A model generated the notes under the pieces. It saw only the letters and a program-made list of their open reading frames with translations. It searched no databases and was not told where the DNA came from. The translations under genes were made by a program, and so were the position numbers. Shown piece by piece: positions 1 to 10,157 of a stretch of DNA of 64,000 bases. Position 1 is the stretch's first letter; every line of letters starts with the position of its first letter. Origin of the DNA: CAVTAV01 sp963732795 (lineage in GTDB: Bacteria; Pseudomonadota; Alphaproteobacteria; CAVTAV01); NCBI GenBank assembly GCA_963732795.1, contig CAVTAV010000005.1:1-64000 (forward strand). The letters are read 5' to 3'.

Positions 1-44
1 CTTTCACGGCGAAAACACGGGTTCGAGTCCCGTAGGGGTCGCCA
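1..44 (+). tRNA. tRNA-Glu (UUC), 3' part
   Basis: The window opens inside the anticodon loop. Bases 1-7 form the loop with anticodon TTC at 3-5. The 3' side of the anticodon stem follows, then a T arm with a TTCGAGT loop and ACGGG/CCCGT stem, the acceptor 3' strand AGGGGTC, discriminator G41 and an encoded CCA at 42-44. The D arm and acceptor 5' strand lie outside the window. An encoded CCA and the UUC anticodon fit tRNA-Glu. Confidence 0.9.
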
Positions 45-174
45 ATAAAATTAATAACTTAAGGCTGCTCGTTCGCCATCCTCCGGTGATAGTGGACCGC
101 TTTGCCGCCGTCTGACATTATCCTTACCAAGGCGGGCCTCTCCCGGGAGAGGCCACGCCGTGGGGGATATCTTC

Positions 175-1508
175 ATGCAAATGAGCTTCAGCGCGGCGAT
201 CGCACGCGCGCCGATGAAGCCGTTCCAAGTCGTCGTCGCAGGGTTCGCCCTGGCGATGCTGGTGGTCGAGGGGATCGACCTGCAGTCGTTGTCGCTTCTA
301 ACGCCGGTGATCATCAAGGATTGGGGGATCGACCGGGCTGAGTTCGGCTCGGCCCTCGCCGCGGCGATGTTCGGCATGGCCTTCGGGTCGATCTTCGGCG
401 GCATGCTGGGCGACCGGATCGGGCGGCTGATCACGCTTTTCCTGGCTTGCGTGATCTTCGGTCTGGCGACGATCGTCGCCGCCCGCACGAATGATCCATG
501 GTCCATGGCGGCCGTGAGAGCTTTGGGTGGCGTGGGGTTTGGCGCGGGCTATCCGAACGCGCTGGCGCTGGCGAGCGATTGGGTGCCGGACCGGACGCGA
601 ACCTATGTCATTGCGATCCTGGCCGTCGGCGTTCCGTTGGGTCAATCGGCCAGCGCGGCGCTCGTGCCGCTTCTCCTCCACGATTACGGCTGGCGCGGCA
701 CCTTCGTGATTTTCGGAGTAGGCTCGATCGTGCTCGGCGTGCTTACGATCGCCGTGCTCCGCGAAGCGCCGGGTTTCCTGATGGCCAAGGGACGCAAGCC
801 GCCGCACAGCGGAGCGCCGCCCGCGTCATCGACCCGGCCATCGAGCTCGTGCCCGAGCCGTCGGGAAACGAGACGTCGGCCACCGGAGAAAAGCGTATCG
901 GCATCTTCCATGCCAGCAACGCGCGGCTGAATTGGGGCATGGCGATCAGCTTCTCGGCCGGCCTCACCTTCATCTACGGGCTCTCGAGCTGGGCGACCGA
1001 ATTCCTCACCTCGTCGGGCTTCACGCTCGATCAGGCGCTGCAGGCGAGCTTCGTGCTCGGCGTGACATCGGTGATCGGCGGCATTTCGGCGGGCTGGTTC
1101 GCGCGCCGCTTCGGATCGCGCCGGGTGACTATCGCCTGCACCGTTCTCACCACCGTCGGCATTGTCGGGCTGGCCGCGGTACTCGAGTCCCTAGGCGGCG
1201 AGCCGAGCTCGGCCGCCCGGTTTCTGACCGATGCGCTGATCGGTCTGGCGGCGGGCGGGGTCAGCCTGGTGATCTCGGTCTTCTATGCGATGATGGCGCA
1301 GGGTTATCCGCAAAGCTGCCGTTCCGGCGGCATCGGCTTTATCCTGACGGTGGCCCGGTTCGGCGGAATCGCGATGGTCTTTTCAGGCGGCTGGCTGCTC
1401 AATCTGGCGGGAATGAGCTTTATCGCCTATTTTGCGGCCCTTACGGCGACGGCCCTGGCCCTGATCGCCGCCGCTTTCATCGTCGATCGCCAGATCGAGC
1501 CGGCATAG
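175..1508 (+). CDS. MFS transporter, aromatic acid:H+ symporter (PcaK-like) type, frameshifted
   Basis: This is a 12-segment major facilitator protein of about 445 residues, probably a proton-coupled importer of an aromatic or other organic acid in the inner membrane. The first half carries the loop 2-3 signature GDRIGRL and the acidic helix-1 stretch VVEGIDLQSLS, both typical of the AAHS family. ATG 175 is preferred because a GGGGGA Shine-Dalgarno lies 7 bases upstream; a GTG at 160 is the alternative. The frame changes near 820, between helices 6 and 7, and the second half continues to the stop at 1508. Both halves are intact, so an assembly indel is likelier than decay. A dioxygenase gene follows 37 bases later and suggests a shared catabolic role. 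The substrate is not determinable. Confidence 0.85.
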
Positions 1509-1545
1509 TCGGACTTGCGACCGGCCGGAAAGGTGCAGGTGCACG

Positions 1546-2403
1546 ATGGCTACATTGACCAAGAACCGTCTCAGCGTGAAACCGATCGCGGCGTCGCTCG
1601 GCGCGGAGATCGAGGGTGTCGACCTCTCGCAGGATCTCGACGACGAGGTAATCGCCGATATCCGCCAGGCGCTGCTCGATCACCTCGTGATCTTCTTCCA
1701 TGGCCAGGACATTACGCCGGAGCAGCATCTCGCCTTCGCACGGCGGTTCGGCACGCTCAACCTGCATGACCAGGTCAAGGGGATGGACGCCTATCCCGAG
1801 ATCATCGAGGTCCGGAAGGAGCCGGAGGACGAGCGCAATTTCGGCGGCGCCTGGCATGGCGACGTGACCTATCTCGAAGAGCCGCCGCTCGGCTCGATCC
1901 TCTATGCCTTGGAGGTCCCGCCGGTCGGCGGGGATACGCTCTGGGCCAACCAGTATCTCGCCTTCGAGACCCTGTCCGACGGCATGCGCGCCATGCTCGA
2001 CGCGGCTGACGATGATCCACACCCCGGCCAAGATCTACGGGTCTATTCTCGCAGGACTGGAGCAAGGATTCCTCAGTCAAGATCCGCCCCCGACGCGACC
2101 GCCGAATACGAGACCGAACATCCGCTGATCCGAACCCATCCCGAGACCGGGCGCAAGGCGCTCTTCGTCAGCGGGCTGTTCACCCCGCGTTTCAAGGACA
2201 TGACCGAGGAAGAGAGCCAGCCCCTGATCGATTTCCTGATGAACCAGGCGACCCGCGAGGAGTTCACCTGCCGCTTTCGATGGAAGGCGGGCGATATCGC
2301 TTTCTGGGACAATCGTGCAACCTTGCATTATGCGCTCAACGACTATTCCGGCTATCGCCGGGTCATGCACAGGGTGACGATCAATGGCGACAGGCCGTTC
2401 TAA
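1546..2403 (+). CDS. TauD/TfdA family 2-oxoglutarate-dependent dioxygenase
   Basis: This is an Fe(II)/2-oxoglutarate dioxygenase of the TauD/TfdA family, a cytoplasmic enzyme that hydroxylates a small organic acid or sulfonate while decarboxylating 2-oxoglutarate. The iron-binding His104-x-Asp106 lies in AWHGDVTY, the distal His in NRATLHYALNDY, and the 2-oxoglutarate Arg follows in YRRVMHR near the C terminus. The 285-residue length is normal. Bases 2005-2095 are read out of frame: other frames give TPAKIYG, then DSSVKIRPD, so three small indels cancel out and the central 30 residues of the conceptual protein are wrong. It lies just behind the AAHS-type carrier. TfdA-like aryloxyacid cleavage is possible, but the substrate is unknown. 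Confidence 0.88.
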   Translation: MATLTKNRLSVKPIAASLGAEIEGVDLSQDLDDEVIADIRQALLDHLVIFFHGQDITPEQHLAFARRFGTLNLHDQVKGMDAYPEIIEVRKEPEDERNFGGAWHGDVTYLEEPPLGSILYALEVPPVGGDTLWANQYLAFETLSDGMRAMLDAADDDPHPGQDLRVYSRRTGARIPQSRSAPDATAEYETEHPLIRTHPETGRKALFVSGLFTPRFKDMTEEESQPLIDFLMNQATREEFTCRFRWKAGDIAFWDNRATLHYALNDYSGYRRVMHRVTINGDRPF

Positions 2404-2546
2404 GTCTCGAGCGTCGGTGGCTCGTTCGACGGACAGGCCCGAAAACTTTATCTTCATGCGGGTCTGCGCTAGGAATGAGGCGAACTCGCGCAGACTGACA
2501 GCACGTAGTCGAAGCGATGCCGGATATCAACCGGTAGGAGGGGGCA

Positions 2547-4470
2547 ATGACCGAAAACAACCGGAAACCGCGATGACGGGATCGAAAAACTTGGGCCGGC
2601 GGAGATTTCTGAAGGGCTCCGCCGTTGCCGGGGCGGCGGCATTTGCCGCGCCCCTTGCGACGCCGGGCACGTCGGCAGGGCAACCCGTCAAAGCCCCCCT
2701 CAAGCCCTCGCGTTTGGACGAAGGTCTGGGGCCGCATCCCGACAGCAACTCCTTCCTCAGCAGCGCGGGCAGCGATTACATGATCGATGTCCTGCGCAAG
2801 ACCGGCATCGATCATGTTCTGTTTCGTGCCGGGCGATACCTTCAAGGGACTGCACGAGTCGCTGATCAATTACGGCATGCTGACCGAGCCGAAGATGACT
2901 TATTCGGCGGTCAATCACGAGGAAGCCTCTGTCGCCTTTTGCCATGGCTACGCCAAAGTCGAAGGCAAGCCGGCAGCCTGTTTCGTGCACGCCACCGTGG
3001 GCCTGCAGCATGCGTCGATGGCGCTCTACAATGCGTGGGCCGATCGCGTGCCCGGTGTTCTGCATCGTTGGCGCGCGCATCTATTCGGCTGAGCGCGGCA
3101 TGTATGTCGACTGGGCCCATTCCGTTTTCGACGGCCCGTCGTTGGTGCGCGATTTCACCAAGTGGGACAACACGCCGCTGACGCTCGAGGACTTCGGCAA
3201 CGCCGCCGTTCGCGCCTACAAATTTGCGATGACGCCGCCCGGTGGTCCCGTCGTGCTGCAGGTCGACATGACGCTGCAGGAAAATCCGATTCCCGAACGA
3301 CACGCCGCCGCCGATCCCCGTCCTGCCGAAATCGACGCCGCCGGCCGGGGATCAAGCCGCTGTCGATGAAGTGGCCAAGATGCTGGTTGCGGCTGAAAAT
3401 CCGGTGCTTGCCGCCGATCGCGCCGCGCGGACGCCCCAAGGCCTCGCCCTGATGATCGAACTCGCCGAGGCGCTGCAATGCGCGGTGGTCGACTCCCATG
3501 CGCGCTTCAATTTCCCGTGGCGGCATCCGCTCAATCAAAGCATGCGCCAAGGGTCGGCCGTGGCGCAGGCCGACCTCGTTCTCGGCCTCGAGATGACGGA
3601 TCTTCACGGAATCATCGGTCGGCTGCCGAAAAGCGTGAAGCGGCTGTCGATCACCTCCGAAGACCTTTACATGAAGGCCAACTACGGGGACTACCAGCAC
3701 TTCGCCGACGTCGACATGGCGGTCGAAGCCGACGCCGAAGCGACGTTGCCGGCGCTTATCGAGGCCGTCAGGCGCCGGACGCCCCAGACACGTAAATCGG
3801 CATTTGAAGCGCGCGGCAAGAAGCTGGCGGAGGCGCATCAGGCGACGCTTCAGGACTCGCGGAGGCGGCCGCAGTGGGCTGGGACGAGCAGCCGATCTCG
3901 GTGCCCCGTCTGTGTCAGGAGCTTTATGCGCAAATCAGGGACGAGGACTGGGCGCTCGTCAACGGCACCGTGTTCCAGAGCTGGTGGCCGCAGCAACTCT
4001 GGCAAGCCGACAAGCACTACCAATATATCGGCGATTCCGGCGCCTACGGTCTTGGCTATTTGCCCGGGGCTGCATTGGGCGCTGCTACGGCCCACGCCAA
4101 ACACGGTCGTCTCGCCGTGGCCATCGGCGGCGACGGCGACTTCATGTTCTCGCCCGGCGTGCTGTGGGCGGCGGCGCATAACCGCATTCCCATTCTGTAT
4201 ATCATTCACAACAACAAGGCCTACTTTAACGAGATCATGGCGGTGCAGCGTATCGCCAATCGCCGCAATCGCGGAATCACCCGAACGGGCATCGGCAACG
4301 ATCTCACCGAACCCGGAATCGACTACGCGACGATGGCGAAGAGCATGGGCGTCGCCGGCTTTGGTCCCGTCACCGATCCCAAGGAACTTGCGTCGGTCCT
4401 GAAGAAAGCCATCGCGATCGTGAAGAAGGGCGAGCCAGCGCTCGTCGACGTCGTCGCGCAAGGCCGATGA
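2547..4470 (+). CDS. Thiamine diphosphate-dependent enzyme with Tat signal, frameshifted
   Basis: This enzyme belongs to the acetolactate synthase/benzoylformate decarboxylase superfamily. The C-terminal domain has the ThDP/Mg motif GDGDFMFSP followed about 25 residues later by HNNKAYFNE. The N-terminal domain contains the cofactor-activating glutamate region NHEEASVAFCHGYAK. It begins with GRRRFLKGSAVAGAAAFAAP, a twin-arginine leader, which is unusual for this family and predicts export to the periplasm. At least four indels break the frame (near 2820, 3060, 3340 and 3860), yet all domains are present over about 640 residues. ATG 2547 has the strong Shine-Dalgarno GGAGGGGG but needs an indel before the leader; ATG 2573 is the in-frame alternative. 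A cytochrome c gene overlaps its end. Confidence 0.82.
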
Positions 4471-4481
4471 GGAGGAACGAT

Positions 4482-4832
4482 ATGAACCGCTTCCTGCCAA
4501 GTTTCGGCGTCGTCTTTTTCGGCCTTGCCTTCGGCGCGGCGGCTTTCGCACAGCCGCAGAGCGACGTGGCTCGCGGCAAGCAGCTCTTCATGGACGACAA
4601 ATGCTATACGTGCCACGGCACGCGTGGGGCCGGTGGTGGAATTGCCGGGCCGAAGCTGGCGCCGAACCCGCTTCCTCTCGAAGCGATCAAGATTCAGCTT
4701 CGCCAACCGGCGTCTCGTATGCCGCCATACTCGCCGGAAGTAATTTCCGACGCGCAGGTCGCTGACATCTATGCTTATCTGAAATCCATTCCGACCAGCA
4801 GGCCTGCCTCGCAGATCCCGCTACTCAAGTAA
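4482..4832 (+). CDS. Small monoheme cytochrome c, exported
   Basis: This 116-residue protein has an N-terminal Sec signal peptide ending near AAAFAQ (residue 23) and one heme-binding CYTCH motif at residues 41-45. Met80 in SRMPPYSP is the likely sixth ligand, so this is a class I periplasmic electron carrier. GGAGGA at 4471-4476 places the start at ATG 4482. An ATG at 4467 overlaps the stop of the ThDP enzyme, and the two genes are clearly one operon. The layout suggests the cytochrome takes electrons from the exported ThDP enzyme, by analogy with respiratory pyruvate oxidases. That partnership is inference. Confidence 0.9.
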   Translation: MNRFLPSFGVVFFGLAFGAAAFAQPQSDVARGKQLFMDDKCYTCHGTRGAGGGIAGPKLAPNPLPLEAIKIQLRQPASRMPPYSPEVISDAQVADIYAYLKSIPTSRPASQIPLLK

Positions 4833-4854
4833 CGTCGCGACCAGTCGAAAGTCG

Positions 4855-4880
4855 CCGGGGCGGACTTTGGCCCGCCCCGG
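4855..4880. terminator. Bidirectional hairpin between convergent genes
   Basis: A 9-bp GC-only inverted repeat (CCGGGGCGG and CCGCCCCGG, 8-base loop) sits between the convergent stops of the cytochrome c gene (4832) and the TonB receptor gene (4890). No clear T tract follows on either side, so function as an intrinsic terminator is inferred from placement and stem strength. Confidence 0.6.
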
Positions 4881-4889
4881 TTCGTTACG

Positions 4890-7445
4890 TTAGAAGTTGC
4901 GCCGCAGCCTGATCGCCCAAGCGCGGGGTTCGCCCGGTACGGCGGATTGACGGTCAATCCTCCCGGAGGATCGATGCTGTAGTAGTAGAGCTTGTTGAAG
5001 AGGTTCGTAACCTCAAGAGAAGCCGACCAAAGCCCGTCATCGCTGGTGTAGGTGAGGCGGGCATTGAAGAGGTTGTAGCCGGGGATGATATTGGCCGGCA
5101 GTCGATACGCCGCTCGTTCCGGCGTTCGAACCATGCGACCGATACGACCAATCGAGGCGCGGAATGACCTGCCCCATTCCCGACGACAACGGTATGGCGT
5201 ACTGAATGCTGCCGCTCATGGTGTACTCGGGCTGAATCAGATACTGGTTGTTTGGTACGAACCCCGAGCTGAAGGTGTTGTAACCCAGCGAGTAGGAGAG
5301 GGTCAGGTTCTCGATCGGATCGGCAGTCATTTCAAGTTCGACGCCCTTATCGTGACCCGGAACCGTTTGATAGTAGAACCAGTTAAGACCTGTCTGACCG
5401 GCCAGCGGCGTGCCGGCGGGGCAAGTCAGGCCCGTGCCACCCAAGAGCGGCGTTCCCGGATCGTCCGAGCTGGCAGGCGTGCACTGGGTCGCGTTCTCGC
5501 TAAGGATACGATTGTAATCCATGTAGAACACGTCGGCGTTGACGCGCAGGCGCTGATCAAGCAGGTCGCCCTTGAAGCCCGCTTCGTAGGACGTGACGGT
5601 CTCCGGCGTGATAGGCTGCAACTGTCCCTTCGTAAACGGCCGAGGGATTGAACGCCGGCGATCGGAAGCCCGTAGCGGCCGACGTATACACGAAGATATC
5701 AGGCGTGATCTTGTAGTTGATCGTGGCATTCCAATCCCAACGACGGTTACGAGCCGATGCTGGCCGAGTGATGGGAAGCGCCGGTCCATGATCGAAGGTG
5801 TAGCTCTTATCTTCGTTGGTGTAGCGCACGCCACCGCTCAGCTGCAGGGCCTCCGTAATGTCGAAGGAAGCGTGCACATACGCGGACCGATTTGTGGTTT
5901 TCCAGGTGTCGTGCACCACGAAGGGATTTAGGATTCCCAGGAAGCCGATGGGTTGTAAGGTTACGTGGCCATCCCGGCTCTCGCTCGCATGATAGTAGAA
6001 ACCGCCTGCCGTCCAATCCAAACGCCCATCGATTGCGTTCCCATTGAACTGCAGTTCCTCGGACCATTGCTGGTGATGGAGCGGTGAGCTCGCCAAGTCG
6101 TTATAGGCGATCGGCGTATTGTCGTTATCCGTCGACTGAATGACATTGTATTCCCGATAGGCCGAGACGAGTTTGGCATTAATGCTCGAGGATATGTCGT
6201 ATTTGATGGTTGCCGGACGTTCCCCAGTTGGTCATGTGTTCGCGGTCCGCATAGGACTGTCCGTTGACCGGGTCGGAATAGGTGGCGAAGGTCGAATACG
6301 GATCGTTCGTCATGAACCGGCCGTCGCCGATCGAAATGCCCCATCGGGGAAGAAGTACGCCAGCGTTGTAGAAGTCGTTGAGACCTGGACTACGGCGGCG
6401 CATGCATGACGCTGCCCCATTGCGGATCATCACTCTTGACAAATCCGCTTCGAGCAGAACGTCCAAGTCTTCGGTGCCGACATAGCGAAGCTGGAAACGT
6501 CCGCCTTTCCTGTCATAACCGCGTTCCGTGCCGAGTCACGCAGCCCTTGGCGCCGGTTTGCCTTTCCGGGAAGGAGAAGGCGTTATCGGCGGCACTTCCT
6601 GGCGTTCCGTAGACGGGAGCGTAGATCGGTTCGCTACCGAGAAAGGAGACGGGGTGTTGCCGACTGCGCGCCGCACCGACGATGCCATCGCCGATGCCGG
6701 CGAGTTCAGGCGTGCCGTTGGCCTTCATCTGGCAGGTGAAGTCCAGGCGTTTGATATAGCCCCTCTGGTCCCGCATCATGAAGTTGGCGCGCATATAAAG
6801 CTTGTCGGTGATCAGGGACGCGTCGAAAGCGCCCTTTCGCTTCGAGGCGATTGCGCGTGCCGTAGGCGCCTTCGATATAACCGGTGTTGGTGCCTTCGGG
6901 CTTCTTTGAGATCAGCCGAATGGAGCCGCCGATCGAGTTCTTGCCGAACAGGGTGCCCTGCGGGCCACGCAGCACTTCGACCCGGTCGAGATCAACCAAG
7001 TCCATGCCCGAGCCGACGAGCGTTCCGAAATAGACGTCGTCGATATACATGCCGACGGCCGGCTCGAAGGCGTACATGAAGTCGCCCTGAATGATGCCCC
7101 GGATGCCGATCACCGGATTGATGCCGCCCGGATTGATATAGGCGTTCGGCACGACTTGTCCGAGCTGGTCGACATTCGTGATCGCCTTTACCGCGAGGTC
7201 CTTGCGCCGTGAATGCGGAAACAGCCAGCGGCGCTTGTTTGAAGATTTTCAGCTCGAAACCGGGCCGTGATGGTGACTTCCTGGAGCCCGCCTTTCGATT
7301 CCTCCGCCTTGGCGGTCAATGGTGTCGGGATGAGACCGCCAGCCGACATTGCGATGGCGATGGCGATGATCGAGGTTTTCCTGAGACGACGAATTGGACC
7401 CTTGGCGGAACGCCTATGGGATCCCGCTTGCGCGAAATCTTTCAT
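4890..7445 (-). CDS. TonB-dependent outer membrane receptor, heavily frameshifted
   Basis: This is a TonB-dependent receptor of about 850 residues, an outer-membrane gated channel for iron chelates or other substrates. The start at 7445 follows a GAGGGGG ribosome site. The protein has a signal peptide with hydrophobic core SIIAIAIAMSAGG and a possible TonB box in LQEVTITAR. The plug-domain signature DRVEVLRGPQGTLFGKNSIG is intact. The barrel ends in WAIRLRRNF, with the C-terminal Phe expected of outer-membrane barrels. The frame is broken many times (for example near 7220, 6800, 6200, 5640 and 5060), so no single reading frame covers it. It is divergent from the quinoprotein gene and may bring in that cluster's substrate. 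Decay into a pseudogene cannot be excluded. Confidence 0.85.
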
Positions 7446-8084
7446 ATTATCCCCCTCTGTTATTCCTGCGGTGATTACCGCGCCGAATGTACGCAACTAA
7501 CTATCGGTCGAGCCCTGTGTGATGTTTGGCCAGGACCTGGAAATGGTTCTGGCGCACGACTGTAAGCGGCCCGAACGGTTGGATCCGGCGCTCTTCGAAC
7601 TAGGCGCTCGAAGACGTCCCCCGAAACAATCAACGGTAATGCAATCGATTGTATGTTGCAAACAATCGTCAATGGTTCGATAGAAAGATAGGCACATCAA
7701 GAATTTATGTGAATCCATCGCACCGGACGTGCGCCGCATATCGAGGTCGATGAAGCGCCAAGGGTCAAAGCCGGTCAATTGCCTCCTAGTCTCATCGCTT
7801 GGACCGAAAGAGAAATTGCGGCCCGGGATTTGCTCACGGCGAGCGGAAATTGGCGAACCGTTCGAATGTCTTTCCCAGGCGAGGGAGCAGGACGAGGCGG
7901 ACCGCGACGACAACAGGAGTTCGAGTTCACTGCTCGCCAATATTGTCCGATGAAATAATGTTTTTCGGCCGCTACTCGTCGGTATATCGTCCTTGACGGC
8001 GATCAGCCAGATGAACGGCGCGATCAAGTGCCGTCGGATATCTCGCCCTGCGCGGCACGCGCGATCGATCGAAGGGGGACCATC
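7446..8084. other. Divergent intergenic region, 639 bases
   Basis: This gap lies between the divergent TonB receptor and quinoprotein genes. It has short open frames on both strands, but none has a convincing start, ribosome site or recognisable protein. It holds one clear inverted repeat (7646-7668) in a locally AT-richer stretch. It most likely carries the control regions of both flanking genes. Confidence 0.6.
7646..7668. promoter_or_regulatory. Perfect inverted repeat, possible operator
   Basis: CGATTGT (7646-7652) and ACAATCG (7662-7668) form perfect 7-base arms around a 9-base spacer. The dyad stands about 200 bases upstream of the TonB receptor start and 420 bases upstream of the quinoprotein start. 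Its size fits a helix-turn-helix dimer such as GntR or LysR type. No regulator gene is adjacent, so the protein that binds it is unknown. Confidence 0.4.
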
Positions 8085-10119
8085 ATGCATCGACAGAAAA
8101 TCATGACGACGCGCCTTGTGCGCATTCGGCGTTATGTTGGCGGCCGCGATCACGTTGGCGCCGCAGGCGGGATGGGCTCAGTGGGCTACGGTCAATGGTC
8201 ACGATAACCAGCGCTATTCGCCGCTCAAGGAGATCAACACCAAGAACGTGGCGAAGCTCGGCGCGGTGTCTGTGATCAAGGGGATCACGCCAGCGCCGTC
8301 TGCGCGCGCGACGCCCGTGGTCGATCACGGCATGATGTACATCTCGGCGCTGCTTTACGTCTATGCGGTGGATATCGATAACGGAAAGATTGCGTGGCGC
8401 TATGACCCCCACGGCCGGGTTTCGAGCGGCGGCGTGGCGGTCGGCAACGGGATGGTCTTCGTCGGCGCGGGCGGGCCTGGCGACGCGCATCTCGTTGCGC
8501 TGGACGAAAAGACCGGCAAGGAAATCTGGAAATCGCCCCTCAACAGCCCCTCGGGCGAAGTCGACGGGGTCCGCTTCGGGCGCGCCTCTGTTCGCCAACG
8601 GCGTGGTGTCGATCGGCACGAATGCGGATTACGGATATCCGCGGCCAGATCATCGCGTTCGATGCCAAGATCGGGCAAGGAAGAGTGGCGGTTCTACGTG
8701 GTGCCGTCGCCGGGCGAGCCGGGCTCCGATACCTGGCCCAAGGACAACAATGCGTGGCTGCATGGCGGCGGCGCGGTCTGGCTCGACGGCGTCTACGATC
8801 CCAAGATGGACGTGCAGTTCTACGTGACCGGCAATGCCGTTCCGCAATATGGCGGCGAATACCGGCCGGGCGACAATCTCTATACCGATTGCGTCATCGC
8901 CCTGGATAACAAGACCGGCAAGCTGCTGTGGTCGTTCCAGGAGGTCCATCACGACATCTGGGAAGCGGATATCGCGGAGGCGCCGGTTCTGTTCGACGCC
9001 AAGGTGGGCGGCAAGACCCACAAGGCCATCGCCGCAATGCGCACGGACGGCTATCTCTTCATGCTCGACCGCAAGACCGGCAAGCCGCTCGGCAAGGTCG
9101 AGGAGCGGCCGGTCCCGCAGGATGCCTACCAGAAGACGGCCGCGACCCAGCCCTATCCCGTGGGGGCGGAGTCGGTCCTGCCGGATTGCGATTATTGGAA
9201 GACGCAGAAGCTTCCGGCCGGTTTCGATCTCGGCTGCTTCTTCACCGCGGCCTCCGTGGACAAGCAGAACCTGATTGCGCCGGTCTATGGCATGCGGTCC
9301 ACGCCGATGGCCTATAGTCCGCAGACCCGCTATTTCTATGCCACCGGCAATGCCGCGCTCCAATGGTTCCGGCGCTCCAAGGACCCTGATTTCTTCAGCC
9401 TCGGCTTCAGCAATCGCGTGCCGGGGCTCAGCAAGCTGGGCTACGGCGTTCTCGCGGCGATCGACAGCACGACCGGTAAGATCGCCTGGCAGAAGAAATT
9501 CGTGCATGGCCGTCCGGCCGGCGCGTTGGCCACGGGCGGCGGACTCGTCTTCCAGATGGCCGGCGACGGCAATTACAAAGCCTATGACGCCAAGACCGGT
9601 GACGTGCTTTGGCAGTTCCAGACCGGCGCGCAGGCCGGCGGACCGGGCGTCGTGTTCGAGGACAAGGGCGAGGAGACCATCGCCAGCATCGCGGGCGGGG
9701 CCGTCTGGCTGTTCAGGCTCGGCGGAACGCTGCCCGAAGGCAAGGCGCCGCCGGTGCGGCCCAGAGAGGAATTCTCCGGCCGGGTCTCGGACAAGACCAA
9801 TATCGAGACCTCCATGGCCGTGAAGGACAACGGCCTCACCGGAGAGCACGTCATCCAGGACGAATACGAGTTCAATCCGTTCCGCACCAAGGTCAAGGTC
9901 GGCACGCAGGTCACGTGGCGCAACAACGGCGTCCTGGACCATACCGTCGAAGCCGTGGACGGATCCTGGTCGACGGGCACGTTGCATCCGTTGGATATCG
10001 GCAAGCACACCTTCGACAAGCCGGGGTCCTATGCCTATCACACCAAGGAATTTCCCTGGCAATACGGCGAGATCATCGTCGAACCGGCGGATTCGGGCCA
10101 GAAATCGCCCGGAAAATAA
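8085..10119 (+). CDS. PQQ-dependent dehydrogenase with C-terminal cupredoxin-like domain
   Basis: This is a periplasmic quinoprotein of about 675 residues. A signal peptide (core VMLAAAITLAPQAGWAQ) leads into an eight-bladed propeller typical of PQQ alcohol dehydrogenases. Propeller motifs include NGHDNQRYSPL, blade repeats such as ALDNKTGKLLW and AIDSTTGKIAWQ, and HHDIWEADI. Instead of the usual cytochrome c domain it ends in an amicyanin-like fold (about residues 560-660: VTWRNNGVLDHTVEA and GSYAYHTKEFPWQYG). ATG 8085 follows AAGGGGG, but reaching the signal peptide frame needs an indel near 8110. A second patch (8567-8660) is out of frame and should read APLFANGVVSIGTNAD, then RGQIIAFDAKIG. 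The substrate is probably an alcohol or aldehyde linked to the neighbouring pathway. Confidence 0.87.
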
Positions 10120-10157
10120 GCCGTTCCGCGGATGACGCGCGATGACGTCCGGGCGTC

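Noticed and set aside
2547..2576. A nine-codon leader peptide before the ThDP enzyme
   Set aside because: The strong ribosome site most likely serves the enzyme itself, with the short frame caused by an indel, given the many others in this gene.
7497..8153. A 218-codon minus-strand frame in the divergent gap
   Set aside because: No ribosome site, no family similarity, and it would overlap the quinoprotein start; treated as intergenic.
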